A DNA stretch of 64,000 nucleotides from positions 62,001 to 126,000 of the forward strand of contig PKDC01000057.1 in the NCBI GenBank assembly GCA_002862435.1, written 5' to 3'. The notes beneath the pieces are model-generated. The model worked only from the letters and a program-made list of their open reading frames with translations. It had not been told where the DNA came from and ran no database searches. This stretch comes from Pseudomonadota bacterium. Lineage in GTDB: Bacteria; Pseudomonadota; Gammaproteobacteria; UBA5335. Positions 10,264 to 22,150 of this stretch are shown piece by piece (position 1 is the first letter of the stretch; each line of letters begins with the position of its first letter). The position numbers were made by a program, and so were the translations under genes.

Positions 10264-12105
10264 TCAGCCCGTTTTGCCGCACAGGCACAAGGCATAAATG
10301 CCGCCCTGCGCGCTCCAGGCAAGCTGATCGGAGGCCGCTAGCCAAACCTGCAAAACCCGGGCAAGCTCCGGCGGTAGCAGCATGCGCAGGCTCCGCGTCA
10401 GGCTTGCGTTTCCCTGCATCCGCGCCATGAGGTACTGTCTCAGGTTGAGATCGGGCGTGAGATAGCGCGCCTGGTAGGCATCGCCCAGGCTGGCCAATTG
10501 CGCGGCAGCCTTAACCGCCTCGGGCACTTCGCCGTAAGCATCCACCAGCTTCAGATCCAGGGCATCGGACCCACTCCAGACCCGCCCCTCGGCCAGCTTG
10601 GCCACTGTCTCCACCGGCAGATCCCGCGCATCGGCCACGCGTAACAGGAAGTCACGGTAAGTTTTTTCCACCATGGCCTGAATCGATCGACCCACTTCCG
10701 GGCTCAGTTTGCGATCTGACCGCAGAGCGCCAGCCAATGACGTGGTTCCCACGCCATCCACATGGACACCCAGTTTGGCCAACGTATCCTGAAAGGTAGG
10801 AATGATGCCGAAGACACCAATTGATCCAGTGAGCGTCGCGGGAGACGCCAGGATTCGATCGGATGCCGTAGCGATCCAATAGCCGCCCGATGCAGCCACG
10901 CTGCCCATGGACACCACCACAGGCTTGCCAGCTTCGCGCGTCAACTCAAGTTCGCGCCGGATCACCTCCGAGGCAAAGGCGCTGCCTCCGGGACTGTCAA
11001 CACGCACCACCAGGGCCTTGATGGCATCATCCAGGCGGGCTTGGCGAACCTGCTCCGCAAAGACATCTCCACTCACGGATCCCGGCGCGGGATCGCCGTC
11101 GACGATCGTGCCGGCCGCAACCAGAATCCCCACCGTGGGTTTGCCGGCCTCGACTGGCGCCTCCCGGCCCACCGCCAACAAATAGGCGTTCTGATCGATC
11201 CGCTTGAATCCGCCGTCTTCATCGGCGCTGGTTTCCTCGCGCACGCGATCGATGAATTCATCGCGATGGCTCAGCGCATCGACCAGACCCTCCTGCAGGG
11301 CCAGTTGGGCGCCGTCTCCTGCTGTCTGTACCATCAGGTCGCCCATTCGGTCCGCATAGTGCTGGATGTCTTCAGGATCCCGTGAGCGAGCGCTGGCGAC
11401 CCCGGTCTTGTAGACGGTCCACAGATTGCCCAGCCAGGCCTGATTGGCTTTGCGAGAGGCCTCCGACATGTCGTTACGAATGAAGGGTTCCACTGCCGAC
11501 TTGAATTCGCCGACACGGAACACGTTGATTTCTAGGCCGATCTTCTCGACCAGATCCCGGAAATAGGCGGGATAGGTGGAAAAGCCCTCGATGCTGACCT
11601 GACCCATGGGGTGCAGGTGGACTTCGCTGGCCTGAGCGGCAAGATAATAGCCGGATTGGCTATATTGATCCGCATAAGCCAGCACGGGCTTTCCCGCAGC
11701 CTTGAACTGTTCCACCGCTGCGCCAATCTGGACCAGCTTGGATAGATCCCCCCCCTCGAAGTGGCTGAAATCCAGCACGGCCGCCTTGATCCGGTGATCC
11801 GTTGCGGCGGCTTCCAGCGCGCGAAGCACATCCCGCACCTGGGTTTCCCGGACAGGTGCGCCAACGGCTTCGTCCACCAGCTTCTGGAGGGGATCCACCT
11901 CGGACTGCTCGACCAGCGCCCCCTGCAAGCTGAGCACCAGCGCGGCGTCCGTGGGCACCTGCACCGCCAGGTCAGTACGCAGGAACGCCACCACAACCAG
12001 CAGAAAAACCACGAACATCAGCCGGGACAACCAGCGCCGCAAGCCGTCCAGTATCGATCCCACACAACGGACACCACGACGGATCAGGGAAGGTCTTTGG
12101 GCCAT
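10264..12105 (-). CDS. sppA: Signal peptide peptidase SppA, 67-kDa type
   Basis: VRVDSPGGSAFASEVIRRELE, VSMGSVAASGGYWIA, TLTGSIGVFG; duplicated ClpP-like domains. Confidence 0.93.
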   Translation of the reverse strand: MAQRPSLIRRGVRCVGSILDGLRRWLSRLMFVVFLLVVVAFLRTDLAVQVPTDAALVLSLQGALVEQSEVDPLQKLVDEAVGAPVRETQVRDVLRALEAAATDHRIKAAVLDFSHFEGGDLSKLVQIGAAVEQFKAAGKPVLAYADQYSQSGYYLAAQASEVHLHPMGQVSIEGFSTYPAYFRDLVEKIGLEINVFRVGEFKSAVEPFIRNDMSEASRKANQAWLGNLWTVYKTGVASARSRDPEDIQHYADRMGDLMVQTAGDGAQLALQEGLVDALSHRDEFIDRVREETSADEDGGFKRIDQNAYLLAVGREAPVEAGKPTVGILVAAGTIVDGDPAPGSVSGDVFAEQVRQARLDDAIKALVVRVDSPGGSAFASEVIRRELELTREAGKPVVVSMGSVAASGGYWIATASDRILASPATLTGSIGVFGIIPTFQDTLAKLGVHVDGVGTTSLAGALRSDRKLSPEVGRSIQAMVEKTYRDFLLRVADARDLPVETVAKLAEGRVWSGSDALDLKLVDAYGEVPEAVKAAAQLASLGDAYQARYLTPDLNLRQYLMARMQGNASLTRSLRMLLPPELARVLQVWLAASDQLAWSAQGGIYALCLCGKTG

Positions 12106-12511
12106 GAAATTACCTCAAGGGAATGCGAGCCATGGCGCCATCATAGAGCAGCTGCCAGCATGGCGCAGGAGAAGCTTGAGTCGGGAAGTTTTTGGCAGCG
12201 CCGGCAAGACGAGCGCCGAACGCGGCCCCTCCGGGCTTCCGTGGGACGACGATGCAATCAGCGCAGATACGGGCTTGCCCTGGCGGTCGATAAATCGCAA
12301 CAACAACCGTCGGGCCTTGGGTCCCACGCGACCATCCCGCCCATGGTCAACACCTGCGGCGGCTTCATGCATGGCGCGGCAGGGACAGCCTCAAGAAAAT
12401 CAAGTCGGAAGCCTTGGGCAACAGGAGCCCGAACACAGGACAGCGACCCATGCAGTCAATCCAAGGATGAACCGAATGGGTCGCGTACCGATCGCGTGTG
12501 AACGGAGGCGC

Positions 12512-12871
12512 TCAACGCGCCTTGGGGGCGAGCTTTTCCTTGATGCGAGCGGCCTTGCCGCGCAGATCGCGCAGGTAATAGAGTTTGGCGCGACGCACAT
12601 CACCACGGCGCTTGACCGTGACGCTGTCCACGACCGGGCTGTGGCTCTGAAATACGCGCTCCACACCCTCGCCGTGAGCGACCTTGCGCACGGTGAAGGA
12701 GGAATGCAGGCCCCGGTTGCTCTTGGCAATCACGATGCCTTCAAAGGCCTGCAACCGTTCGCGGGTGCCTTCTTTCACCTTGACCTGGACCACCACGGTA
12801 TCACCGGGGCTGAACTCAGGCAGGTCATGCCGCATCTGCGCGGCTTCTAGTTCTGCAATCAGCTTGCTCAT
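12512..12871 (-). CDS. rplS: 50S ribosomal protein L19
   Basis: [35 protein letters not shown]...[37 protein letters not shown]. Confidence 0.98.
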   Translation of the reverse strand: MSKLIAELEAAQMRHDLPEFSPGDTVVVQVKVKEGTRERLQAFEGIVIAKSNRGLHSSFTVRKVAHGEGVERVFQSHSPVVDSVTVKRRGDVRRAKLYYLRDLRGKAARIKEKLAPKAR

Positions 12872-12881
12872 GCCTAATCCT

Positions 12882-13637
12882 CTACCCGCCATCCGGGCTG
12901 TCAATACCAATATTGTCAATAAACGCCTGCAGGAGGCTTTCCTGTTCAGGCTCCAATACCCGTTCAGCCAGCAGCGACGGCCGTCTGAGCCAAGTGCGGC
13001 CCAGCGACTGCTGCAAACGCCAGCGCTGAATGGCCGCGTGGTCACCGCTGAGCAGAACCGCCGGCACCCGCCCAGTCGCATGAACTTCCGGGCGCGTGTA
13101 ATGGGGGCAATCGAGCAAGCCCTCCCAGAACGAATCCTGGGCGCAGGACATGGCATCGCCGACGGCGCCCGGCAACAGCCGGACCACCGCATCCATCACC
13201 ACCATTGCCGCCAGTTCGCCGCCACTGAGCACGTAATCGCCGATGGACAGTTCCTGATCCACCGCCGACATGACCCGCTCATCGACGCCTTCGTAGCGCC
13301 CTGCCACCAGAATCAGCCCAGGCAAGTCGGCATACCCACGGGCAAGGCCCTGGTCGAAACGCCTTCCCTGCGGACTCAGCATCACCACCGGCGTGCCCAG
13401 CGGAGCCTCTAGCCGCGCCACCTCAATGGCTGCCAGCAGCGGCTCAACCTTCATTACCATGCCGGGACCGCCCCCATAGGGCCGATCATCCACGGTGCGG
13501 TGCGGATCGTGGGTGAAATCCCGGGGGTTGACGCAGGCCACCTCCACCAATCCCCGATCCCGCGCCCGGCCAGCAATCCCGCAGCCGAACAACGCATCAA
13601 TCAATTCAGGGAAGAGAGTGACCACGGTCAGTCGCAT
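12882..13637 (-). CDS. trmD: tRNA (guanine37-N1)-methyltransferase
   Basis: [52 protein letters not shown]. Confidence 0.98.
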   Translation of the reverse strand: MRLTVVTLFPELIDALFGCGIAGRARDRGLVEVACVNPRDFTHDPHRTVDDRPYGGGPGMVMKVEPLLAAIEVARLEAPLGTPVVMLSPQGRRFDQGLARGYADLPGLILVAGRYEGVDERVMSAVDQELSIGDYVLSGGELAAMVVMDAVVRLLPGAVGDAMSCAQDSFWEGLLDCPHYTRPEVHATGRVPAVLLSGDHAAIQRWRLQQSLGRTWLRRPSLLAERVLEPEQESLLQAFIDNIGIDSPDGG

Positions 13638-13649
13638 CGCTCCCCCTTG

Positions 13650-14177
13650 TCAGAATTCCGGATCCCAATCCACCTCAATGACACTTTGGGACAGGTCGAT
13701 GCGACGGATCACCTCAGGTTGGAGGAAGGGGATCAACCGCTCCTCATGGCCTTGAACAACCAGCACATCATTGGCGCCCGTTTCCATCAGGGACACGACG
13801 CGACCCAGTTCCAAACCATCCAGACCGACGACGCGCAGGCCGACCAGATCCATCCAGTAATACGCCCCCTCCTCGGCAGGTGGCAGCGCTTCCCGGGGAA
13901 TACTGACTGATGCGCCAGTCAAAGCCGCGGCCGCCTCGCGATCGGCGATGCCGGTCAGTCGGGCGATCCAGCCTTTCCCCTGGGGCCGGACTTCCTCCAG
14001 CGCCAACTCAGTCCAGCGCTCACCCTCGCCGATGCTCCAGCGGGGGTACTCAAAGATCTGCTCCGGAGGACGGGCGTAGGACTGAACCCGGAGCCAACCC
14101 TTGACGCCGAATGGACTGCCCAGTCGGCCCAGGATCACGCGCCCCGTGGATCCTGCCTCGGAATCGGCCGACATCAA
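13650..14177 (-). CDS. rimM: Ribosome maturation factor RimM
   Basis: [40 protein letters not shown]; operon position between rpsP and trmD. Confidence 0.97.
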   Translation of the reverse strand: MMSADSEAGSTGRVILGRLGSPFGVKGWLRVQSYARPPEQIFEYPRWSIGEGERWTELALEEVRPQGKGWIARLTGIADREAAAALTGASVSIPREALPPAEEGAYYWMDLVGLRVVGLDGLELGRVVSLMETGANDVLVVQGHEERLIPFLQPEVIRRIDLSQSVIEVDWDPEF

Positions 14178-14434
14178 ACGCTGGCGTCGCCCGTCTTGGC
14201 GGCCTGCTTCAGCAACTGCTCGACGCGATCCGAGGGTTGCGCGCCCTGCGCGATCCAGTGACGGGCCCGTTCCAAATCAACGCGCAGGGATTCTTCCCGC
14301 TCGTTGGCGATGGGATTGAAGAATCCGAGGCGTTCGAGATAACGGCCATCGCGGCGGTTACGGCTGTCGGTAACGACCAGATGATAGAAAGGCCGTTTTT
14401 TGGCGCCGGCACGAGCAAGACGAATAGTGACCAT
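14174..14434 (-). CDS. rpsP: 30S ribosomal protein S16
   Basis: [41 protein letters not shown]. Confidence 0.98.
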   Translation of the reverse strand: MVTIRLARAGAKKRPFYHLVVTDSRNRRDGRYLERLGFFNPIANEREESLRVDLERARHWIAQGAQPSDRVEQLLKQAAKTGDASV

Positions 14435-14544
14435 GTAACCCTTGAACCTCCAGATTCGGATCCGACAGGCCTCTTCCAACCGGAACAGACCCGCCACCAG
14501 CAAACAGTGGATTTTACCTAAAGCACTGAACGGAAGCAAAGTGG

Positions 14545-15897
14545 TCAAAGACCCATGCCGGGAGGCAGCCGACCGCCCCGCAACAATTTGCCCATGGGCC
14601 CCTTGGTCATCTGCTTCATCATCTTCTGGGTCTGCTCGAACTGCTTGAGCAAGCGGTTCACATCCTGGACCTGCATCCCCGAACCGGTTGCGATACGGCG
14701 CTTGCGCGACGCCTGGATGATATCGGGGCGACGGCGTTCACCCGGCGTCATCGCGTTAATCAGCGCCACCATGCGCCGGATATCGCGATCCTGCACCTGG
14801 TTGCGCGCGGCCTCGGGGATTTTCATGGCGCCCGGCAGCTTCTCCATGATGCTTTTCACGCCGCCCATGCTGAGCATTTGCTGAAGCTGGTCCCGGTAAT
14901 CCTCAAGGGTAATCCCCTTGCCTTTCTGGACCTGAGCCGCCAGCTTGTCGGCCTTGGTGCGATCGGTGTTGCGCTCGATTTCTTCAATGAGGGTGAGCAC
15001 ATCGCCCATCCCCAAGATGCGCGAGGCCACCCGATCGGGATGGAACGGCTCCAGGGCATCGGTTTTCTCCCCCGCCCCCATCAGCTTGATCGGCTTGCCG
15101 GTGATCTGCCTGATCGACAGCGCTGCGCCACCGCGCGCATCGCCGTCGGTCTTGGTCAGGATCACACCTGTGAGCGGCAAGGCTTCATCAAAGGCCTTGG
15201 CCGTATTGGCCGCATCCTGGCCGGTCATGGCATCCACCACGAACAGGGTCTCGTGGGGCGAAACCGCCTCATGGATACGGCGCACTTCCGCCATCATGGC
15301 CTCGTCCACATGCAGCCGGCCGGCCGTGTCGACAATCAGCACATCGAAAAACTTGAGCCGCGCCTGGGCCAAGGCGGCCTTGGCGATTTCCGCGGGATCC
15401 TGGTCCGTGGTGCTGGGGAAAAAGCCGGCGCCGACCTGCTGCGCCAAAGTCTGCAATTGTTCAATAGCGGCGGGACGATAGACATCACAGCTCACCAGCA
15501 GCGACTTCTTGCGCTGGCGTTCCTTGAGATGGCGCGCCAGCTTGGCGGCCGTGGTGGTCTTGCCCGCGCCCTGCAGACCCGCCAGCAGGATCACCACCGG
15601 GGGGCGATGGTTGAAGCGCAACTCAGCGGTCTGCTCCCCCAGGACCCGAATCAGCTCCTCATTCACCACCTTGATCAGGACCTGGCCCGGCGAAAGACTG
15701 GTGCTCACCTCACGGCCCACCGCCCGCTCACGCACCTGATCGATGAAGGATTTGACCACAGGCAGGGCAACGTCCGCGTCCAGCAGGGCGGCGCGCACCT
15801 CACGCAGGGCCTGCTGGATATTCTCTTCAGTCAACCGCGCTTGGCCGCGCAACTGCATCAGGGTTCGATTGAGGCGCTCGGTCAGATTCTCGAACAT
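14545..15897 (-). CDS. ffh: Signal recognition particle protein Ffh
   Basis: [53 protein letters not shown]-terminal M domain with MxxM-rich [10 protein letters not shown]. Confidence 0.98.
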   Translation of the reverse strand: MFENLTERLNRTLMQLRGQARLTEENIQQALREVRAALLDADVALPVVKSFIDQVRERAVGREVSTSLSPGQVLIKVVNEELIRVLGEQTAELRFNHRPPVVILLAGLQGAGKTTTAAKLARHLKERQRKKSLLVSCDVYRPAAIEQLQTLAQQVGAGFFPSTTDQDPAEIAKAALAQARLKFFDVLIVDTAGRLHVDEAMMAEVRRIHEAVSPHETLFVVDAMTGQDAANTAKAFDEALPLTGVILTKTDGDARGGAALSIRQITGKPIKLMGAGEKTDALEPFHPDRVASRILGMGDVLTLIEEIERNTDRTKADKLAAQVQKGKGITLEDYRDQLQQMLSMGGVKSIMEKLPGAMKIPEAARNQVQDRDIRRMVALINAMTPGERRRPDIIQASRKRRIATGSGMQVQDVNRLLKQFEQTQKMMKQMTKGPMGKLLRGGRLPPGMGL

Positions 15898-16051
15898 GGC
15901 ATTTCGCTTCAAGGATTTTGGGTTGATCGTGCCGCGTGGCGCGCGGCCGGGGGTTTACGTTACCCGAAAGCCCTGCGACCGTCACCCGCCCATCATATAG
16001 CGCCCCGATGCGACGCTATGCCATGATGCCCCAACGATTCTTGCCTGATAC

Positions 16052-16870
16052 ATGAACATGGACAGCTTCTGGATTGCCTGGGCAGCCGCCCTCGCCTACT
16101 GCGCCAGCACCGCCCTTTTGCTGCGACGTGCCGGACGTCTGTTGCGGGGGCAGTCTGCAGGCAAAAAATCGGCCTTGACCCTGGCCACCGTGGGCTTTGT
16201 CCTGCACACCGCCCTGCTGTCGCCGATTCTGGCCCATGATCCCCTGCGTCTGGGCCTGACCGAAGCCGTGCTGTTGATTGGCTGGCAAACCGCCCTGTTG
16301 TTGCTGCTGGCTGCCGCCCGGGCACCTCTGGAAAACCTGGGTCTCCTGCTGTTTCCGCTGCTGGCAATCTCAACCCTGGTCCATCATCCCGGCACGAGCA
16401 CCGGACCGGAACTCGCCTTGCGCGGACCGGTGGAATTGCATGTGCTGACCGCCATCGTGGCCTACAGCCTGGTGGTTCTGGCAGGCGCCCAGGCTGCGCT
16501 GTTGATGGTGCAGAATCGGCTGCTGCACCACCACCGAACCCGTGGCCTCCTGCTGATCTTCCCGCCGCTCCAGACCATGGAACGCCTGCTATTCCAGCTC
16601 ATTGGTCTCGCGTTTTTCATGCTTTCGCTGGCGCTTCTCAGTGGCTTTTTCTTTGTGGACAATCTGTTTGCCCAGCATCTGGTCCATAAAACCGTGCTGT
16701 CCATCGCCGCCTGGGCCATCCTCGGCATGTTGCTGTGGGGCCACTATCGCTTTGGATGGCGGGGCAAGGTCGCCGTGCGTTGGACCCTGAGTGGCGGCGC
16801 GATGCTCACGCTGGGTTATTTTGGCAGCAAGTTTGTTCTAGAAGCGCTGCTCGGACGGCAATGGGGATGA
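16052..16870 (+). CDS. Cytochrome c biogenesis CcsA/HemX-like inner-membrane protein (YpjD family)
   Basis: ~8 predicted TM segments; HVLTAIVAYSLVVLAGAQAALL, HHRTRGLLLIFPPLQTMERLLF, HKTVLSIAAWAILGMLLWGHYRFGWRG. Confidence 0.85.
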   Translation: MNMDSFWIAWAAALAYCASTALLLRRAGRLLRGQSAGKKSALTLATVGFVLHTALLSPILAHDPLRLGLTEAVLLIGWQTALLLLLAAARAPLENLGLLLFPLLAISTLVHHPGTSTGPELALRGPVELHVLTAIVAYSLVVLAGAQAALLMVQNRLLHHHRTRGLLLIFPPLQTMERLLFQLIGLAFFMLSLALLSGFFFVDNLFAQHLVHKTVLSIAAWAILGMLLWGHYRFGWRGKVAVRWTLSGGAMLTLGYFGSKFVLEALLGRQWG

Positions 16871-17415
16871 CTTCCCAGGGACGCTCCAGGCCTTGGTCCA
16901 TGGCGCTGGCCGCACTCCGCTCCCGGTCAGCGCAACATCGGGGCAGAACCGACGCCACCGATTCACATTGAAGGGATCAGGCGCGATTGCTATAGTTGAG
17001 GCAATTCTTAATGTTTCGTGTCCAAGCCAATGCTGGGCCCGGCGTGGAGAAGCGATCCTGGGACTGAACGGGCCAAAAAGGACAGCTGCTTCTATGGGGG
17101 CTGTTCAAAGCGCGAATGCCGCGCCCCGTAGACCCCTGCGCCCTGGGCGCGGACTCGGCCCGGATCCCGGATTTGACGATTTATGGAACCGATTTCTTGC
17201 CCATCCGGCAAAAACCGCTTCCCACACTTACCCTTTTAATTCCCTGCCCAGGCGTTTCTCTACCATGCCGCCAGAAAGTTCAGGAGCGTGACCGATGAGT
17301 TTCAGCGCTGATTGTCGATCGATCCGCATCATCGCGATTGCAGCTTCCGCGACCTGTTCGGCGCCGGCGTCCCATTCTGTAGAGAACGCCCAGGGTACCG
17401 AAGAGACCCCCCCCA

Positions 17416-19674
17416 ATGAAAAGAATGCTGATCAATGCCACGCAACCCGAAGAGTTGCGGGTCGTACTGGTTGACGGACAAAAACTATTTGACCTGGATA
17501 TCGAAACCCCCTCACGGGAACAGAAAAAAGCCAATATCTACAAAGGCCGCATCACCCGCATCGAACCCAGCCTGGATGCCTGCTTCGTTGAATATGGCGG
17601 GGATCGCAACGGCTTTTTGCCGCTGAAGGAAATCTCTCGCGATTATTTCAAGCCGGGCGTGGAAACCAGCGGCCGGCTCAATATCGCCGAGCTGCTCCGC
17701 GAAGGCCAGGAAATCGTTATCCAGGTCGAGAAGGAGGAACGCGGCACCAAGGGCGCAGCGCTCACCACCTTCATCAGTCTGGCCGGCCGCTATCTGGTGC
17801 TGATGCCCAACAACCCCCGCGCAGGCGGTGTCTCCCGGCGCATCGAGGGAGAAGAGCGGGACGAGATGCGCGAAATCATGCGCAATCTGGAAGTCCCCGA
17901 AGGCATGGGCATGATCGTGCGCACCGCCGGCATGGGGCGCTCCTCCGAAGAATTGCAGTGGGATCTGGGCTACCTGCTCCAACTCTGGCGCGCCATCGAA
18001 CAGGCCGCCACCGAACGCCAGGCGCCGTTCCTGATTTACCAGGAAAGCAACATCATCATCCGCGCGCTGCGGGATTACCTGCGCGCCGACATCAACGAAA
18101 TCATGGTGGACGATCCCGCCGTATATGAGCAGGCGCGGGAATTCATCACCGCCGTCATGCCGCAGAACCTCGGGCGCCTGAAACTCTACCAGGATGCCAT
18201 CCCCCTCTTCACCCGTTACCAGATCGAAAGTCAGATCGAGCTGGCCTTTGCGCGGGAAGTGAGGCTCCCCTCGGGCGGTTCGATCGTCATCGACCACACG
18301 GAAGCCCTGACCAGCATCGACATCAACTCTGCCCGCGCCACCAAGGGTTCCGACATTGAGGAAACGGCGCTGCAGACCAATCTGGAGGCCGCCGACGAGA
18401 TCGCGCGCCAGTTGCGGCTGCGCGACCTGGGCGGGCTGCTGGTGATCGACTTCATCGACATGACGCCGGCCAAGAACCAGCGCGAAGTTGAAAACCGGCT
18501 CCGCGATGCCACCCAGCTTGATCGCGCGCGCATCCAGATCGGCCGCATCTCTCGCTTTGGCCTGCTGGAATTGTCTCGTCAGCGCCTTCGTCCCTCCATC
18601 GGGGAGCACAGCCACATCACCTGCCCGCGCTGCGAGGGACGCGGCACCATCCGCTCGGTGGAATCCCTTGCGCTGGCCGTGCTGCGTCTGATCCAGGAAG
18701 AGGCCATGAAGGACCGCACCCAGCGCGTCATGGCCCAGTTACCGATTCCGGTGGCGACGTTCCTGCTCAACGAAAAGCGCGCCGCGCTGGCAACCATCGA
18801 AGCCCGCCACGGCATTGCCGTTGTGATCATCCCCAACCCCCACATCGACACCCCGCGCTACGAGGTCACCCGCATCCGTCAGGATGAGGCGCGCACCAAT
18901 GGCGAGACGGATGCCACCTACAAGCTGATTACCGAAGCGCCTGCCGTTCACTACGAGCCCAAAGCGGCCGCAGCGACCCGCAGCCCGGCGCAAACCCCGG
19001 CCGTCAAGCTGGCGCCGCCGCCACCCGCGCCGGTTCCTGCGCCCGTGGCGGCAGCCAAGGCCAAGCCGGCTCCCGTTCCCACGGAACGGCCCCGCGCACC
19101 GTCTGGCGGCCTGCTCAAAAAGCTGTGGGACCGGCTGTTTGGCGACTCCAAAGCGCCAGCCGCGCCTGCTGAACCCGCTCAATCGGCTCCCAGCGTGACC
19201 GCAGCAGCGGAGGAAGAACAGGCCACCACGAGCACACCGCCGCCACGTCGCAGCCGCCCATCCGCCAATCGGCGCGGACGTTCCAAGCCCGCGGACAGCG
19301 ACGGAACGCCAGCCCCGCGTGACCGCGCTGCGCCGCGCACGCGCGCCGCCGCCCCGCCTGCGAAAGCCCAACCGGCCGATGCGCCTGTCATCAACGAAGT
19401 GCCGGAAGAGGCGGATCTCGAAGCCTCTCCTGAAGCGACACCGGAAGTTACCGCGGAGGGAGGTGAAACCCGCAGCCGGCGGGGTCGGCGTGGCGGACGG
19501 CGGCGGCGGCGTGCCCCTGCGGCTGACGGGACGGGCAGCCCTGCAACTGCCGATGAGGGGAATGAGGGCGTTGCCGACTCAGCCGCTCCCGAAAGTGCCC
19601 AGGTTCATCAGGAAGCGCCCAGCACGCCCGATCAGCCTGAAGATAATTTCAGACGGGTTGCCGAGGGCGAGTAA
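17416..19674 (+). CDS. rne: Ribonuclease E/G-family endoribonuclease (RNase E)
   Basis: [31 protein letters not shown]1 domain [34 protein letters not shown] Zn-link; disordered Pro/Ala/Arg-rich C-terminus. Confidence 0.95.
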   Translation: MKRMLINATQPEELRVVLVDGQKLFDLDIETPSREQKKANIYKGRITRIEPSLDACFVEYGGDRNGFLPLKEISRDYFKPGVETSGRLNIAELLREGQEIVIQVEKEERGTKGAALTTFISLAGRYLVLMPNNPRAGGVSRRIEGEERDEMREIMRNLEVPEGMGMIVRTAGMGRSSEELQWDLGYLLQLWRAIEQAATERQAPFLIYQESNIIIRALRDYLRADINEIMVDDPAVYEQAREFITAVMPQNLGRLKLYQDAIPLFTRYQIESQIELAFAREVRLPSGGSIVIDHTEALTSIDINSARATKGSDIEETALQTNLEAADEIARQLRLRDLGGLLVIDFIDMTPAKNQREVENRLRDATQLDRARIQIGRISRFGLLELSRQRLRPSIGEHSHITCPRCEGRGTIRSVESLALAVLRLIQEEAMKDRTQRVMAQLPIPVATFLLNEKRAALATIEARHGIAVVIIPNPHIDTPRYEVTRIRQDEARTNGETDATYKLITEAPAVHYEPKAAAATRSPAQTPAVKLAPPPPAPVPAPVAAAKAKPAPVPTERPRAPSGGLLKKLWDRLFGDSKAPAAPAEPAQSAPSVTAAAEEEQATTSTPPPRRSRPSANRRGRSKPADSDGTPAPRDRAAPRTRAAAPPAKAQPADAPVINEVPEEADLEASPEATPEVTAEGGETRSRRGRRGGRRRRRAPAADGTGSPATADEGNEGVADSAAPESAQVHQEAPSTPDQPEDNFRRVAEGE

Positions 19675-19690
19675 TCCCACTTAAGCCGAT

Positions 19691-19729
19691 CCGCCGGAGT
19701 GGCGCGCAAGCAAGCGCCCATTCCGGCGG
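19691..19729. repeat. Imperfect inverted repeat downstream of rne
   Basis: CCGCCGGAGTGGCGC...GCGCCCATTCCGGCGG; no T tract, so not called as a classical terminator. Confidence 0.5.
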
Positions 19730-19792
19730 CATCAGCCATCACAGCGACCCCATTCAAACGGCAGGGACCGTTTTAGCGGCCTCGCTGCAGCG

Positions 19793-21439
19793 TCAAGCGC
19801 CCCCATTCAAACAGGCCGCCAATAGCGCGGCGGACCAGGGATCGTGCCCGGCACCGACCTGGCCCTGCGCCAGTTCCTCGATGACGGTCTGCGCCATGAG
19901 CTTGCCCAATTCCACGCCCCACTGATCGAAGGAATTGATGCCCCAGATGGCGCCCTGGGTGAAGATGCGCTGTTCGTACAGGGCGATCAGCGCTCCCAGC
20001 GCATCGGGCGTCAGCGCATCCAGCAAAATCGTCGTGCTGGGCTGGTTGCCAGGGAAAATATTGTGGGGAGTCAGGGCTGCTACCCGCGCCGCGTCCAGTC
20101 CCCGCGCCTCCAGGGCCACGCGGGTCTCGGCTTCGGTGCGACCGCGCATCAGCGCCTCGCTCTGGGCCAGCAGATTGCCGATCAGGGCGCGATGGTGCTC
20201 CGCATGGGCGTGATGTGGCCGCACGCAACCGATGAAATCGGCCGGAATCAGGTGGGTGCCCTGGTGCATCAACTGGAAAAAGGCATGCTGGCCGTTGGTC
20301 CCCGGTGCGCCCCAGACGATGGGGCCGGTGGGCCAGCTCACCACCGCGCCGTCACGGGTGACCCGCTTGCCGTTGCTCTCCATGTCGGCCTGCTGGAGAT
20401 AGGCCGGCAGGCTGCGCAGGCGGTCGTCGTAGGGCAACACGGCCTGGTTGCCGGCGCCAAAGAAATCGGCATACCAGACTCCCAGCAAGCCCAGCCGTAC
20501 GGGAAGATTCTCGGGCAATGGCGTATCGCGGAAATGCGTGTCCATCGTGCGGGCGCCAGCGAGCAAGGATTCAAAGGCATCCATGCCCACGGCGATGGCG
20601 ATGGCGAGCCCCGTGGCCGACCACAGGGAATAGCGTCCACCGACCCAGTCCCAGATGGGGAAGCGATGCGCTTCCAAAACCCCGAAAGCTGCAGCGGCCG
20701 CCGCATTACTGGACACGGCCAGGAAATGCCGCGCCATCACGGCATCTTCCGATAGCCCGGTCTGCAACAGCCAGGCCTTGGCCGTGTGGGCGTTGACCTT
20801 GGTTTCCAGGGTGCCGAAGGTCTTGGAATTGACGATGAACAGCGTGCGACGCGGATCCAGCGGGCCTAATACACGGCTGATCTGGGCGCCGTCGATGTTG
20901 GAGACAAAATGCACGCGCGGCCCGCCTGCCGCATAGGGCGCCAGCGCTTCGCAGACCATGTAGGGCCCCAGATCCGAGCCGCCGATGCCGATGTTGACCA
21001 CATCGGTTACCGCCTCGCCGGCCGCCCCCAGCCAGTTGCCGGCACGGATTTGCTCGCACACTGCCCGCATGCGCGCGCGCGTGGCGAGAATGGCGGGCAT
21101 GACGTCTTCGCCGTCCACCCGGAATACGCTGCGCGCATCCCCGCGCAGCGCCATGTGCAGCACGGCGCGCTGCTCGGTGGTGTTGATGCGCTCACCGGCA
21201 AACAGGCGGGCAATCTGCTCCGGCAGTCCCACCTCTGTCGCGAGTGCAAACAAGAGCGCAAAGGTTTCCTCAGTGGCCCGATGCTTGGCGTAGTCCACCC
21301 GCAGCGCGCCAACCCGTCCCCACCAGCGCTCGCCGCGTCCCGGGTCCTCGATGCACAAGCTGCGCAGGTGGCGATCGGCCAGGCTGGCATGATGGGTCTT
21401 GAGCGCTTTCCAGGCAGGCAGTTGGTCAAGGGCGGTCAC
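19793..21439 (-). CDS. pgi: Glucose-6-phosphate isomerase
   Basis: NIGIGGSDLGPYM, VSNIDGAQI, WDWVGGRYSLWSATG, INSFDQWGVELGK. Confidence 0.97.
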   Translation of the reverse strand: MTALDQLPAWKALKTHHASLADRHLRSLCIEDPGRGERWWGRVGALRVDYAKHRATEETFALLFALATEVGLPEQIARLFAGERINTTEQRAVLHMALRGDARSVFRVDGEDVMPAILATRARMRAVCEQIRAGNWLGAAGEAVTDVVNIGIGGSDLGPYMVCEALAPYAAGGPRVHFVSNIDGAQISRVLGPLDPRRTLFIVNSKTFGTLETKVNAHTAKAWLLQTGLSEDAVMARHFLAVSSNAAAAAAFGVLEAHRFPIWDWVGGRYSLWSATGLAIAIAVGMDAFESLLAGARTMDTHFRDTPLPENLPVRLGLLGVWYADFFGAGNQAVLPYDDRLRSLPAYLQQADMESNGKRVTRDGAVVSWPTGPIVWGAPGTNGQHAFFQLMHQGTHLIPADFIGCVRPHHAHAEHHRALIGNLLAQSEALMRGRTEAETRVALEARGLDAARVAALTPHNIFPGNQPSTTILLDALTPDALGALIALYEQRIFTQGAIWGINSFDQWGVELGKLMAQTVIEELAQGQVGAGHDPWSAALLAACLNGGA

Positions 21440-21515
21440 GGCTCATTCCTCCAGCGCGGCGGGTTTCACGGGGATTCCGGGAGAGGATTGCACAGCTTGG
21501 GTGTACGGATAAAGA

Positions 21516-21552
21516 AAAGCCCCCGCATCGCTTGCGGGATGCGGGGGCTTCA
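21516..21552 (-). terminator. Rho-independent terminator downstream of panD (minus strand)
   Basis: GCCCCCGCATC-GCTTGCG-GATGCGGGGGC stem; followed by TTTTCTTT when read on the minus strand. Confidence 0.8.
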
Positions 21553-21572
21553 GGAATCCGGGATCAAGCCGA

Positions 21573-21959
21573 TCAAGCGCTGGCGAGCTGAACCGGAATG
21601 GTATTGCGGGTATGGGTCACGAAATTGCGTTCGTCCAGATAGACCAGCTTGGGCTTGAAGCGTGCAGCCTCATGGGCGTCCATCCCCGCGTAAGCGCAGA
21701 TGATGATGCAATCGCCCACATTGGCCTTGTGGGCCGCGGCGCCGTTCACCGAAATAATGCGCGAGTCATCCTCGGCGCGGATGGCGTAGGTCGTGAAACG
21801 TTCGCCGTTGGTGACGTTGTAGATCTGGATTTGCTCGTAATCCAGAATCCCGGCCGCATCCAGCAGGCGCCCATCGATGGCGCAGGAACCCTCATACTCG
21901 AGCTCGGCGTGAGTCACGCGCGCGCGGTGCAATTTGGCTTTGAGTAAGGTCAAGTGCAT
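21573..21959 (-). CDS. panD: Aspartate 1-decarboxylase
   Basis: [38 protein letters not shown] (GS processing site); [20 protein letters not shown]. Confidence 0.97.
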   Translation of the reverse strand: MHLTLLKAKLHRARVTHAELEYEGSCAIDGRLLDAAGILDYEQIQIYNVTNGERFTTYAIRAEDDSRIISVNGAAAHKANVGDCIIICAYAGMDAHEAARFKPKLVYLDERNFVTHTRNTIPVQLASA

Positions 21960-22150
21960 GTCACCCATCTCGGCAGTGATGTGGATACGGAACGATCCAT
22001 GGCCCTTGAGCGCGACCTCCATCCCTGGCGGCCGTCTCCCCAATCACGTCAAACGACGGTATTTGAACGATCCGGAATTCTGTTTTCCGGACGTTCCCGC
22101 CACAAACGGGAAGCCGGAGACCCCGAACCCTCGCACCGGTTCAGGATTGA

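Noticed and set aside
12106-12511. Possible small gene between sppA and rplS (ORFs on both strands)
   Set aside because: No RBS-supported frame or family resemblance; treated as intergenic, although a short unrecognised gene cannot be excluded.
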